This document shows, piece after piece, positions 32,824 to 44,379 of a stretch of DNA of 64,000 nucleotides. Under the pieces are notes generated by a model, which was given only the letters and a program-made list of their open reading frames with translations, ran no database searches and was not told where the DNA came from. Made by a program: the position numbers and the translations under genes. The stretch lies in NCBI GenBank assembly GCA_947179485.1, contig OX359245.1:70729067-70793066 (forward strand), in the 5' to 3' direction. The stretch comes from Allacma fusca (Eukaryota > Arthropoda > Collembola > Symphypleona > Sminthuridae). The stretch's first letter is position 1, and the number at the start of each line of letters is the position of its first letter.

Positions 32824-33327
32824 GGCTGAGTTTTACTTTCCCGGCCGCAAATCATGTACCATGCATATGCCATGCATATGCCATGCATATGCCATGCATA
32901 TACATGGCATATACCGTGCCACTTAATTTGTAGATCTTCGTACCCTCTAATAACAACTTAATTAATTATTAAATTTCAAAACTGACCTGGAAGTTTGGTT
33001 GATGTGCTATTAAATTTTATTGAATTTTTGTGATACAATGCTATACAATGTCAACGAAATCCAGACTTCAAGCTATTATCCAAATTATGTAAAATAAACT
33101 TGTTTCCACATCGGCATGGTACATTACATAGTTCATGCATGGTACATACATGGCTCATGCATGGTACATACATGGCTCATGCATGGTACATGGCTCATGC
33201 ATGGTACATGGCTCATGCCATGCATTGCATGGCACATTGCGTGGTATTTACATATGTACTAAATGACTTTATATAGGGTGGCATATGCATGGTACATGAT
33301 TTGTGGCCGGGAAAGTAAAACTCAGCC
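32824..33327. mobile_element. 504-bp TIR element with 8-bp target duplication
   Basis: Both ends carry the same roughly 47-bp inverted repeat, starting GGCTGAGTTTTACTTTCCCG then GCCGCAAATCATGTACCATG. The flanks are perfect GTTAACTG (32816-32823 and 33328-33335). Inside each end are tandem CATGCATATGC units (left, four copies) and ATGGCTCATGCATGGTAC units (right, four copies), so arms could pair far inward. There is no ORF. Eight-base duplications fit hAT, P or Merlin-like enzymes; the GGCTGAG terminus is not the hAT pattern, so I leave the superfamily open. The near-identity of the TIRs suggests recent insertion. Confidence 0.88.
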
Positions 33328-33599
33328 GTTAACTGCCCCAATGCCACATTTCCACTTTTTAAAATTTACTCGTAACAAAAGTCAGAAGCAATGATATACA
33401 TTTTAATGATAATGATAATAAAAAGGCTCAAATAACAATCTCACATGAACAAAACCCCATCAATCAAAACGTTTGGGAACATCTTGGGCACGTCATAAAA
33501 CAATTCCCTCATAAACAGAAAATATTTGAACCTCACCCAATTCCAAAAAATCTGTTAATACAATCGCAGGTTGTCAAACAGAATTTTAATACAAAGACG

Positions 33600-33945
33600 C
33601 TTTCTCGACACAACCAATCGAGGTTTGTTATTAAGATTAGCAACATCACTTGAAATAATTGCCGCAATACTGATCTTGGTCCAATTAACGATGCATAATT
33701 ATCTAAACTAAGCCTTGGAACGAATCACAATCATAATCGTTTTCATAATTTAGCATACTTTCAACTCTGAAAGTATGATAAATAAAGTAAATGCATAATT
33801 ACGGATGGCATAGTTAAGAGGATGCGAGAGTCTTTGTAAAGTTGAGTTTGGGAGCGATTTGTTTCTATGATTCGATTTTGTAAACGTCAACTGAAAATAC
33901 TGTAAATAAAATGATATTTGTTGGGATTTCACATTACAAATTGAT
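33600..33945 (+). repeat. Dispersed repeat (pairs with 55143-55465)
   Basis: Shares TTGTTATTAAGATTAGCAAC, TAAGCCTTGGAACGA, CTGAAAGTATGATAAATAAA and AAAATGATATTTGTTGGGAT with the 55-kb copy. No coding content. Confidence 0.75.
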
Positions 33946-35446
33946 TAGTTGATAAAATATTTTTGTCTGTTTAAATGCACTGAGGATTGAGAGTCGACGA
34001 CCGATTCATGATAATACCAGATTTGAGGGGAACGAAGATAGTCCAATGGTGAAGTAGTCACATCCATTGTGAATGTTCTAGTACGTACTCTTCCAGAGGT
34101 GTCAAAGTTTACGGTCCATAAGTATATTGTTAACTTACAATTAACCTATTGCAATGTCAAGCAATGAGGTCGAATGATCATTAAAAATATTCGCACTCAA
34201 GGAGCAGAAGCTAAATACAGTTTTTTGTACTCACAATTACAGTTTGTTATAGATCTAACAAACGCATACGATTATTTCCTGATTGTAAAATGTAGCTAAA
34301 ATATTTCAATAGGTATGGTAATGCATGTAATATTATCATAAGTAAGGGAATGTTGTTCTTGGTGGTAGGGCGAATAGGATTTGTTGATTTTAGTACATTT
34401 CAGTAACTTCATATAGGGAGGTTCCTTTTATTTTTTCTCCCTAGATCATTTGAGCATAAAGTGGTAATATATGTCAGTTTAGTATTTTTCATTCCAAACG
34501 ATTATAAAATTGTTGACAATTTAAATTGGGACTCAAACATTTTGTGTTACTTTTTTGTATTAGTTAGCAGTGAGATATGGAAAACAATCATCGTTACGCG
34601 ATATTTTGAGCCTTCGCCTCGAAGTAGGACGAATTTTGAGTTTTCTCAAAACTTGAGAATTTTTTCCAAAACAAACAATCATGCCGGATTCTGTAGTTTT
34701 GTCATTTGACTTGAAGTCCAAAATTTCAAAAACGTTTTCCCCAAAAATTATCCTACTGATTTCAACCAAATACAAATTCAGGCTTACTTTTGACACAAGC
34801 AATTTCTGTATAAAATTTCGTTGAATTCGATCCAGTAGTTTTTGAGATATCGTGCGGAAGGACGCACGGACGTACGGACAAGGCTATTTTATTAGGGGCT
34901 AACGCCACCCTTAAAAACACCCAGTGAGAGATATGAGATGTAACGTATGAAGTAATAAATAAACAAGATAAAGAATGAAAATTGGTATTATAATTACTTC
35001 AGATAGCAATTGTAGCATTCATTTTAGGCGCGTTTTATACAAAATACTTTTCTTTGACCAAAATGTATTGCCGATTTTTCAATACAGATAATAATCTTGC
35101 TTCACGATTAGTAAAGACTACAGCAGCAACATATTAGAATAAGTATTTTTAGTTTAGAAAAAAACACAAAAGAGACATCTAAGCAGCTCTACCCCTTTTG
35201 ACTTATTATTACAATAGTCTTCAGCGGCCTGATAGATGTCTCAAATCTAATACTTTCATTAAAACAATCGTTTCGTTAATTTTTATGTGTTGTGTATGTA
35301 TTTTAAGCTGCAGAGTATTTTAAGTGGTTCAAGTATTCCATAACATCATGCTTATAATTCACATTTAATGATAATATACTTATATATGTCAACTAATTTG
35401 CTTAATCTCGTAGCTTTCTGTATCATTGAACCAAGGAAACAGAGGT
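33946..35446. other. Non-coding stretch with a repeat tail
   Basis: No gene seen. At 34815-34905 the sequence ATTCGATCCAGTAGTTTTTG then GATATCGTGCGGAAGGACGC and ACGGACGTACGGAC is a phrase seen at the ends of dispersed repeats in arthropods; its translation in frame is repetitive and not a gene. Confidence 0.4.
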
Positions 35447-35827
35447 TTAATTTTTAAAGCTGTAATCAATATTATTACCTATATATCGTTTAGTTATTAC
35501 TTGGCCTTGAATGCTGTGCGACCGAAATTCTTTAAGCAGATCAAGGGAGCAAAAAAACATCGTTTCGTAACATCGTTTCGTAACATCGTCTAAGTCAGTT
35601 AATCGTTCTAGATGTCTTTTTAAATTGTAAACAGTATCACGAAATTCTTTGTGAGCACCGTCGTCTCCACGTATTATCCGGTTTAGTGCATCCGAAAATG
35701 TACAATATTCCCTGTTAATGTAATGTAATATGACATTGTCTGGAACATTCTTGTATTTATTGTATTCACGTAGCCCCTTTTCCAAACTGAAGATATCGTT
35801 CGTTCGTAGTGTCAAATAGGCGGTCAA
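35447..35827 (-). CDS. Unknown protein fragment (126 aa)
   Basis: Starts MTAYLTLRTNDIFSLEKGLR, charged and helical, with FSDALNRIIRGDD and LKRHLERLTDLDDV. Composition is protein-like rather than random for this AT-rich region, but I recognise no domain. A TTTCGTAACATCG duplication at 35562-35592 lies within it. A SINE-like insertion lies 67 bases upstream, so the original gene could have extended further; the reading frame across that junction is broken. Confidence 0.35.
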   Translation of the reverse strand: MTAYLTLRTNDIFSLEKGLREYNKYKNVPDNVILHYINREYCTFSDALNRIIRGDDGAHKEFRDTVYNLKRHLERLTDLDDVTKRCYETMFFCSLDLLKEFRSHSIQGQVITKRYIGNNIDYSFKN

Positions 35828-35894
35828 GTACCAGCATCGATTCCTTTACACGTTATCCCTTACAACTCTTGGAATACTATTCCCTGACAATATA

Positions 35895-36523
35895 AATTTA
35901 ATTCTTTATTCAGGAATCGTTTCGGGCTGAGCCCATATCATCCGTACATTGCAAGTGTATTTGTGTTTGTAACAATCATATACCTTAATTTACTTAATCT
36001 AAGGAGGTGAGAGAGCAAGGTAACATAGAAGGAGAATATATCCCACAACGAAGTGAAGGAGCACAAGCCTTGTGTTTGCAGGTAAGCACAGGTCCAGTAG
36101 AGCCGAGGCAATCGTAATACCACTCACTCGGTTGAGTGAGCGTTAGTGCGCCCTGTATCCAGCCGCAACATCCCCCAGAACCCAACATCCATCTCTTTCA
36201 CTACTCACACCTCCGCAGCAGCAGGGGCACTGGGCTTTGCAGCCATTCCTCAACGATGGTAGTTGAGTACATTCAGTGCTGGACTACACCTGCTGCCCGG
36301 CATAGCTATAGAGTGAGAATGAAATGTAAAGCTGCAGATAGAGAGGGAAGATATGTAGACAAGGGAGGGGTCAAGGGCCGCCTCCAAACCTCATTTGCAT
36401 ACCAATAGTGTATAGGGAAAGATAGAAAGGACCTGAAATTATTTTGGGGTGAGCTAGAGTCGAAAGCCGGCTCTTCTGCAACCTTACAGATTCGCTACAC
36501 CACCAGACCGCAGGATCGGTCTC
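35895..36523 (-). mobile_element. tRNA-derived-SINE-like insertion (629 bp)
   Basis: Flanked by a perfect 16-bp duplication ATTCCCTGACAATATA (35879-35894 and 36524-36539), the size produced by target-primed reverse transcription. On the minus strand it starts GACCGATCCTGCGGTCTGGT, with a possible A box (TGGTGTAGCGA) and B box (CTTTCGACTCTAG) within the first 75 bases, as in RNA polymerase III promoters of tRNA-derived SINEs. It ends CTGAATAAAGAATTAAATT. At 629 bp it is long for a SINE. Small open frames inside are not genes. Confidence 0.7.
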
Positions 36524-36539
36524 ATTCCCTGACAATATA

Positions 36540-37532
36540 GTAGCTCGCCTTTTAAGTCAATTGCCATGTTGTCATAGTACATAATATTTTTATTTTGGAA
36601 CTGAAATACTCTTGACACCTTTTTATTTTCCATCCTGTAAAGTGTAAATAAATCAGCGAATATCTAATTATTAAATCTCATATTTTATTTAAAAAACCAT
36701 TTCAATGCACTCGTCTTAATATTTTTAGAAATTTGTTGCAATTTAAAAGTAATTGTAAAGTATCCTTCTTACTAAAAGCTTCACCGTAGTAGTGATGGTT
36801 GTCTTCCTTATGTACACGTCATGTAAGCATAGTGGTTCATTTTTATTTCATTTATGCAACATATACTTTAAAATAAAAATCCAATGATTTTTTCTTTTTA
36901 ATATTTATTTTATGTTGACTTGGACAGGCTTAAGTTGTAGTAACCAAGTATTCAATTTCAACCTATCCAAGTATACAAAAAATAATGCCGTTTCAGAATA
37001 CAAAAGATAACAACAGCAAAAAAAGAGAACAAAATTAGCGCAATGCTAAACAAGTTACCAACAAGCTAATATCTTGGAATTTATACAGTTAATTCGAATA
37101 AACTACCACTGGGTCATGCATTGATGCCTTACTGGATGGTGCAAAATAATTTTCTCTTTTGTGGTCAAAATTCAAGTAAGGTAATAATCAAGAACTTAAG
37201 TATGCTTACATTTTAGTGAGATAGTCGCTGTCACGAATATATTGAAATTACACTAGAAGACTGAAAATAATTACAGCATTTCTTGCCGAAATACTATCGA
37301 AATAATGTTGAAACGTCTTTACCAGAATAAAAGCTTTCATTCAAAAATCTTGTGACCAGTTCTAAGTTAAGTAAAGTTGTCCAACATAATGCATATCAAC
37401 AAAGCCAATTTCAAAGCAAGCCTGGCTGTCAAACATTTGGTCTGCTTACTGTTTTAAACGCAACGTGTATAGCCTTTATTTATCACAGTATTCAGCTCCT
37501 ACATCTCTTCAAAACTAGTACTTAGTTGTCAC
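36540..37532. other. Non-coding stretch
   Basis: No gene or clear repeat recognised. Confidence 0.4.
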
Positions 37533-38105
37533 ATGTCACTGAGCAGTTCATCCAAGGATGACACTACTCGGCTCCTTGTGATACCAAGTCATCAAGGTTT
37601 TGAAGCTAATGAAGAGGCAGATAAGCTTGCGAAAACAGCTTACTCTAAAGATGCCTTAGAAACCAGTATTTCAATTGAACTTCCAATTGCCACCTCAGTG
37701 GTGCCACATATTGTAGGCAGCAAACGCCATGCCTTGCACAATGCGATAGAGCAGAACCTGAAAATTGGTGCTCATCCCAGATCACTGATGAATACTTCAC
37801 TATATGGGTACCAATCGGCGAAAACCGTTTCAACGATCTCATATTCAGTAGCTCACAGGGGTAATTTCTGGTCATGGCAGATTTTTGAAACATCTCCATA
37901 AAATTGGGGTGGCATCCTGCCCCCTTTGCATATACTTTGGCATAGAGGCAGAGGACGCCTGTCACTTCTTGGCGACGTGCCCTGCATCATCACAAATATC
38001 TGTCTTTAGGCATGCACTCTAGACCTAATTCTTCTTAAACAGGCGAACGCGGGCGACCTCTTGTACTACTCAATTGCAACTGACCACTTCTCAACCCGCC
38101 AATTG
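37533..38105 (+). pseudogene. LINE C-terminal fragment: end of RNase H and zinc-finger tail
   Basis: RLLVIPSHQGFEANEEADKL followed by AKTAY is the C-terminal RNase H motif (W.PSH.G..GNE.AD..A) of I/R1/Jockey-type LINEs. After a frame break near 37900 the product continues as GVASCPLCIYFGIEAEDACH then FLATCP, the Cys/His tail that ends such polyproteins. The reverse transcriptase and 5' parts are missing. 5'-truncation is the usual fate of LINE copies. Confidence 0.75.
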
Positions 38106-39689
38106 TAAAGTGTATAGGGCAATCTGCAATAAGCCTACTTGTTGGCCTGAGCAGTATCTCTCTCAACAACTCTTCCTCTCCTTGAGACGGAACCCCTAAA
38201 CTACATACATTAACACATGAAGGCAGTCCGACTGGGAATCAGAGAGTACATTGTATTTTTATTTTGAGAAAAAAACGTACGTGAGTAAGAGGCTTAGGAA
38301 AATATAGACCCAAACTCTTTTAATTGTTTATTTATGTTTTTACTTTTAACAAGCAAAGTGCACTTTGTTACTTGCGTGTGTATTTTCTATAGCTGAGGAC
38401 ATCTACTTCCCGGAAGTTACCCAAAAAGTGGCTTAACTCACAACCAGCTCCTTGAAATTGCTCTCCTAGCAAGTATATATACTGGTGAATGTCCTTCAAA
38501 GAAACCTTACATCATAATAATACACGGACAGCACATCTTCGAAGTCATAACTGTCCGTGCGTAAAGATTGTTTTATAAACTGCATATGCAAGAATACATT
38601 TTCGCTCAGTAGTTGTAAGGGATTGCGACGATAGTGATTTCGGATAGGAAAGTCAATAATCATGTACTAATTCTATCTTCTGTTGTGTGTTCCACTTGTA
38701 TTGTCAAATTATTACGAAGCATTTGCAACTCAGTTTTGGAAATTCGCATATATAATAAACTTATTAAAACATCAATTTTTGACATTACGCCTCTGTATAT
38801 TTGTGTACAGAAACCGCCGTACATTCTTGGTTCGTAGTATCATTGTATGTAGAACGAGATTGTACCTGCGTCTTTAGACGGAAGTCCAATAGCACTAAAC
38901 TCTATTACTGGATTCAAAGTTATTTTGAAGGTAAAAACGAAGAAAAACAATAGGAACTATTTTACACTAAGTTTATTTGTAGTTTTTATTCATTTTTATT
39001 TACTTTGTTGTATTGTAAATAAAATACTTTGATTTATACATTGCCGTTATTAGAAAACTAGAAAAAAACAAAATATGTGATAGTTGTGTCGTTTAGTACT
39101 ATATTGTAATTATTTCTCATTGAAAGGTAAAATTAAAATAAGTTTTAAAGAAAACGGACAAGGAATGAATACTTACCAGATTCAGATTATTCCAAACGAT
39201 TTAAGCAAAAATTCCACATATTAATTATTCGGATTACAAGTGTATAGGGAGACATCCCCTTACACTTGTATGATGATGTCTTCGTTCACTTGCTGCATCT
39301 TTAAGAAGTGACGGTAATGTCCATACCTGTATTAAAAATGCATTCTAAAATCTGTCAACTGAGGTCGTCATATTTGTTTATCTACCTTTCAGTAAGTGAA
39401 CGACGAACGCACAAGATCATGACTTGATAGCTGTAATTTGGATGGAAGAACTGGCAACTGTGCGTTTCATTATTTGCGTGGTACTTTCCCACAGCCTGTT
39501 GTAATGGACGACTGAAAAGACTGCTAAGTTTATTTGTCTAGTTTCTGTTCATAACCTTTCTCTCTGCAAACGAATTTTCTTGGCAGCAAGTACAACACAA
39601 TAGTCAGTTTCAGTGATTTGCAGAAATATCTCAAATTAATTTTATTCTAACAGATTCTATAAATTGAACATACTTTCTTTGCCGCTGTC
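38106..39689. other. Non-coding stretch with two short hairpins
   Basis: CACGGACAG (38523) pairs with CTGTCCGTG (38550), and ACAAGTGTA...AGGG (39237) pairs with CCCCTTACACTTGT (ends 39270). No gene recognised. Confidence 0.4.
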
Positions 39690-40093
39690 TAATTGTAATC
39701 TTCGTCGTGTTCTTCGTTTTACTGCTCCTGATGATCCTGGTACAGAACGTTTACGAGCTGCTGCCGCCTTTGTGTTGTCACTGATCTTTTTCACAACCTA
39801 ATACACAATATTTTTATGCCGTCCTCAAAGTCGCATTACTCGATCAGTTGGGAGCCTACAACGTAACTGGTGTCTGACATGGGTTTACTATAGCTTTCGG
39901 GAATAAGTGAAATATCAGATGTATACACAACATTAAAACTAGCCGTATACAATATCTTACGTTTCTTTCCTGCCATGGTTAGTGTTTGGTGTACAAGTTG
40001 AATCGATATGACCTGGTAAAGGAATTTTGCAGATTTTATACGAAAACCTGGATGGAGTATATAAAAAGTGTACACAACTGACCTATTGACCAT
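39690..40093 (-). CDS. Basic hypothetical protein, possibly two exons
   Basis: An ATG at 39976 gives MAGKKRKILYTASFNVVYTS and runs to a stop at 39836. The upstream in-frame M at 40093 is less likely. A second basic block at 39690-39790 reads KKISDNTKAAAARKRS and AVKRRTRRRLQLDSG. A GT (GAGTAATG) and an AG (TTAG) lie between but the phase does not close, so the joining is uncertain. Basic and small, perhaps from a mobile element; not recognised. Confidence 0.25.
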
Positions 40094-40252
40094 TAACGAT
40101 TTGAAAATTGAAGAGTAACCACGAACCTCAACCTGAGCGGACTAAATTTCCCCAAAGCTGCGAATGCAACGAATACGAAGATCTGTAAGGAGAACAATTT
40201 AACAACAGTAAGATAAAAACACTACTTGGTGCACTGCTGAATCAACCTGGTT

Positions 40253-40573
40253 TTATATTTCACAGTTTCGGTGTTCATTTGAAGGATGTGATTTAATGTA
40301 TTTCAAAACCGGTAGCTGGAACAGCATGAATCCAAGGCTCGCAGCTGTGGATACTGCAGACGTGGCAACATAGAGCAAAGAAGACACACCTGTCATCAGT
40401 AACAGAATAAACAAATAAGACAAGGTACATCTGGTCCTTTGGAAATCAAACTTGGAACGTTTGAAGAAGTACAATCGAGTCAACGACGGGTAATTAAAAA
40501 TATGCAAATACAAATGATGGTAGGAAGACAGATGTTGCTCAATTGATCGACTAATTAAAGGGGAATATAGCAT
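40253..40573 (-). CDS. Hypothetical small protein with one membrane segment
   Basis: 106 codons. LSYLFILLLMTGVSSLLYVA and TSAVSTAASLGFMLF form a hydrophobic stretch of about 30 residues near the C-terminal half. No family recognised; could be one exon of a receptor or a chance ORF. Confidence 0.2.
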   Translation of the reverse strand: MLYSPLISRSIEQHLSSYHHLYLHIFNYPSLTRLYFFKRSKFDFQRTRCTLSYLFILLLMTGVSSLLYVATSAVSTAASLGFMLFQLPVLKYIKSHPSNEHRNCEI

Positions 40574-41270
40574 CTATTATAGAAAAGTTGTTAAATTATT
40601 ACATATATTAGATTTATCGTTACATTCATTTGCTGTTTCGCATTTGCAGTCACTTTGCTTGTACAAGCTGTTTTACCAAACTTAATTGGGGAATTCTATG
40701 AGAAGTGATTTCAACAAATAAATATTTACAATATATTTGTACAAAAACACAATTTTTACATCCAGGGAAGCAATATTAATAATTGTCAAATTGAACTGTC
40801 AGACAAGTGGAAGTTTCCTGAAATTGGAATTTTTACATTTACGTGTTGTCAAGATCCTGTATTTTACTATTTTTATTCAATGAATATAAAATTCGGAAAT
40901 TTTTAAATACAAAATTGGACCTAGTAATACCACGTTAAATATCCTGTCATCATACAAATAATTGCATTTATGCTGCTATTTTGATATGTTTCTACACTAT
41001 AATTTGAAGATGATCAAGAAGCAATATTTTTATAGCTTCCCTCAAGCATAGAGTAGAACATGCCAGTTACTAAGGCCGCAGCTGCTCATGCGCTAAGTGT
41101 TCGGAATCAGTGTAAGGAATCAACGCAAAAGTATGATTTTCAATTAAATTGTATGGCATGGCATGCAATTTACAGCGAGAGCATGCTTTTACTTCAACTC
41201 CCACAGTACTCCTTGGAAACCTAAGAAGGTAGGGGCTGTATCAGTGTCTCAACCAACTACAATCTTTTTG
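40574..41270. other. Non-coding stretch
   Basis: No gene or repeat recognised. Confidence 0.4.
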
Positions 41271-41278
41271 GAAAAATA

Positions 41279-41670
41279 CAAGTGTGAGTTTACTAATATT
41301 AATTCCAACAACTTGACTCTCCTATGTTTAACCATATGATACCCATTTGCTTGGAATAAAGAGCAGTTAACTGACACTTGGAAATTTTCAAAATATTTCA
41401 AAGAATAAATATTTTGGGAATAACAGTGTTTGGCTTCACTGATCCTAATCCCAGCTTTGTGTCTCTTATATACTTCCCACCTTTTGGAATAAAGAACAAT
41501 GAACCCCCGCTATAAAATTCCGAAAATATTTAGTCTAATGAAATATTTTGGAAATTTTCAAGCTAATTTCCAAGTGTGAGTTTACTGCTATTTATCCCAA
41601 CAACTCGAATCTCACGTTTTAACATATGACAGCAATTTGGGTGGGATAAAAAGCAGTTAATTCACACTTG
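41279..41670. repeat. Cluster of foldback units
   Basis: Two units of about 100 bp share the same inverted ends: CAAGTGTGAGTTTACT at the left and AGCAGTTAA.T.ACACTTG at the right (41279-41382 and 41571-41670). Between them GGAAATTTTCAAAATATTTC (41380) is inverted as GAAATATTTTGGAAATTTTC (near 41540). The whole cluster could form nested hairpins. MITE remnants or a small-RNA source; no coding content. Confidence 0.65.
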
Positions 41671-43045
41671 ATGATCAGTCAGGAGCCTGCCCTAACGGGT
41701 CATTAATGTCGGCCATTGCCCTGCCTTAGAGGGTCAGTGATTAGAATGGCCAGCACCATGCCCAATTGGGTAATAAAACAAGATTTAGCCAGACCCATTC
41801 GACGGCGGGTTAGACCATTATAATACAATTATTTAAATCGTAATACATTATTATGTTTCGGGTCAACAAAATGCTACCATTTAGGCGAGGTGGGCAAGGA
41901 ACCCCATGAATACCCCGATAATCCTGTCAAAGGCGGTGTGCCGTTTCTGTGTTCATTGCGTCAAGCCTGTGTATATTACTCAGCGTGCGTTCATGAGCTT
42001 ATTTATTAATAATTATTTACGTTGTTAGTTGTGTTCTCATTGATTTGTCTATTTTATAAATATTGCTTCTGTTTGTTGTTAAAGAGATTTGCAAGTACGA
42101 GTATTGTCATCAACCAGTGGAGTTGGTTCCTATACCACCGTGTCCAGCAGGGGGGACTGCAGGCCCTGGTTGTAAGCACGTATTCTTAAGAGGTTAGTTT
42201 AATAGCATTTTAAAAACAATAATATAAATTATTGTTCGTGCATTTGTTGTATTTGTTCATTTAGTACTGACAGTGCAATTTATTTTAATTTTTTAGGAGA
42301 ACGAAGTTGTTGTGGCCTTTGTATGTGGAGGACACCTAACAAAGAATTCTAGCCCAACGCGTATGGGATCTGAAGAATCAGACAGTAAAAATAATGAATC
42401 AGATGAATTTAATTCATTTTCACCAGTTGCTGCGCCGCTTGATGTTCAAGTACAAGTTTCCAGCTGTACCGTCCGGATGCTGCTGTATTTGATGAGATTG
42501 ATATTAAGGATATGAGACTCGCAGGATCATGTTGATCCAAATGAATTTTGAATAAAATAAATTAGAACCCGAAATCTATCAACTAATTAGTATTCGCATA
42601 TTGTGGCCAGCTTGGAAGTGGAAATAATATCAAATTAGGTGAATTCGGCCAGAACTATTTACTAATTTGTCAGCTCCCTGCCGAAGTGGGAATATTTAAA
42701 AATTAATTTCATTTGATCAACACTATTTAGTATTAGTAAGCTCCCTGCCAAAGTGGGAATAATTAATTATATAGCTTATTTGTTGAAATTATTTGCTATT
42801 GGAAAGCTCACTGACGTAGTGTGTTAAATAAAATTATGCATTAATTCAGGATATGAGCATATGTCATCTAATATTGACAGCTGTAGCCCGCTACATTACG
42901 TTGATGTAATTATGATTGTACATGCATCACTCACTGATGGTAAAAATAAACTCCACCCTCATTATGCACTCGGTCATTCTTCATTCATATGTGGACACGC
43001 GCTGACGCAGAATTTAGGCTACAATCTCTATCTACAATAACTGTC
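41671..43045. other. Unassigned stretch with repeated short motifs
   Basis: AGCTCCCTGCC(G/A)AAGTGGGAATA occurs at 42668 and 42749 and, diverged, at 42802. Possible exon pieces on the plus strand around 42085-42180 (CKYEYCHQPVELVPIPPCPA) and 42295-42515 lie upstream of the transposase ORF at 44.4 kb, but they cannot be joined with confidence. Confidence 0.35.
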
Positions 43046-43198
43046 TTCTGAAAGACATCAATCTGTCTTTTTTTACGACATCAGTCTGTCTTTTTCAACA
43101 CGCGAAAAAATGTCTTTTCCAACACACCAATCTGTCTTATTCAAGACATTCCAACCAGTCTTTTTAATAGGACACACGTCTGTCGTTTTTAAAACACG
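43046..43198. repeat. Degenerate tandem repeat of a TCTGTCTTTTT unit
   Basis: Five spaced copies of (A/T)TCTGTCTT.TT with AACAC/GACATC spacers, about 30 bp apart. Confidence 0.6.
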
Positions 43199-43218
43199 CT
43201 AGGAGGAAGTTTATGTAC

Positions 43219-44112
43219 TTAAGGCGGTATGTAGAAAAACGCTGGATTGTGTATATCTGGTAGCAATTCTGATATTTTGCAAATGTTCCTAAAGAACGAA
43301 TCGTATTCGTAAATCTCTGTTCTTACTAGAAAAGTCATATCCCGGTATTCCTGTGTAGAAACAAGCTTGTAATTAGCCCTGTGATTTAGTTGTGAAAGAA
43401 TCTCTTGCTTATAATCCTTGACATTGCAAATTACTAAACCTGCAATTTTATCAGCGCTGCATAATTTTAACCCTCTTTCACCAAGCAATGCCTTACACCA
43501 AGAAATTATTTTAAAATGTGGAAAAGTGGATTACCGGCATTCGTTTTTAGGTATGTAACTATAGAATCGTCAATTGTAGAAATAAAAAACTTGCTTTCGT
43601 ATTCGCAGTGTTGCTTACCATTATTTCAAACATAAAAAGAGTTATTTTTTTAAACAATCATATTTGGAATTACTTTCGCTAAAATAAATCTTCCAACCAA
43701 TTTTTCTAATATCTTCATGAACTTCTGACAAAAATTTACCAGTATTCGGTTTAATATGTGAGCTGAACTTTGGACCTAGTTTGCATAAAGTTTCCATAAC
43801 TAAAGGGATATTGAAGCTAGTAAGGTTATGAATTATAGTGTTGTTTTCCTCGTTAGTTTAACATCTTTCTTATACTATTATAAAATGGCAGTAATTCTGT
43901 TGGAATTTGGTTACTTAAATTAACAAACTTCCTATTTTTATTATGATTAGGTAAACTGGCACTGGCAATGTCTGGAGTTGTAGGCCTATAAATTGAATGT
44001 CACTTTTCATTAAGTCGAAACTCGTCAAGTCTAAAATTGTGTAGTTTTTGAAAGGTCGGTCTGGAGGTTGGGATTTTGGAGAAATTGGATTTGAATTGTT
44101 CATGGTCTTCAA
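43219..44112 (-). pseudogene. Penelope-like retroelement fragment (region N-terminal to reverse transcriptase)
   Basis: In order along the minus strand: a stretch near 43860-43730 reads NTIIHNLTSFNIPLVMETLC then KLGPKF, similar to the NLS...P..V..LL.LGPKF segment that precedes the reverse transcriptase of Penelope-like elements. The 43488-43219 frame gives SADKIAGLVICNVKDYKQEI then LSQLNHRANYKLVS, like the ADKG..VV...DY...L....Y segment. Between them frames shift and stops occur. Catalytic YxDD and GIY-YIG parts are absent. A decayed fragment; the assignment rests on motif memory and not on a search. Confidence 0.5.
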
Positions 44113-44379
44113 AAATCCTGGAGGCTTGTTGGTGATCTTATCTGCTAAATCGTAGCATTAAATTATCACTCTTCTTCCCCCTTGTAAAATAACGGAATAA
44201 ACGACGACTCTATAGCCACTATTAAACATTTTATAGTCACTGTCATTTATTTATCTCTTACATTATTACTTGATTTAAACAGTAAAAAGTAGCAATATAA
44301 CTACAAAAATGGTAAGAATAAAAATTAAATAATACGCCAAAATAGTTCCCGTAGTTATAGAAGGCTCGCTTTATCCATC

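Noticed and set aside
36136..36408. 90-codon ORF
   Set aside because: Lies inside the SINE-like insertion and has no protein-like pattern.
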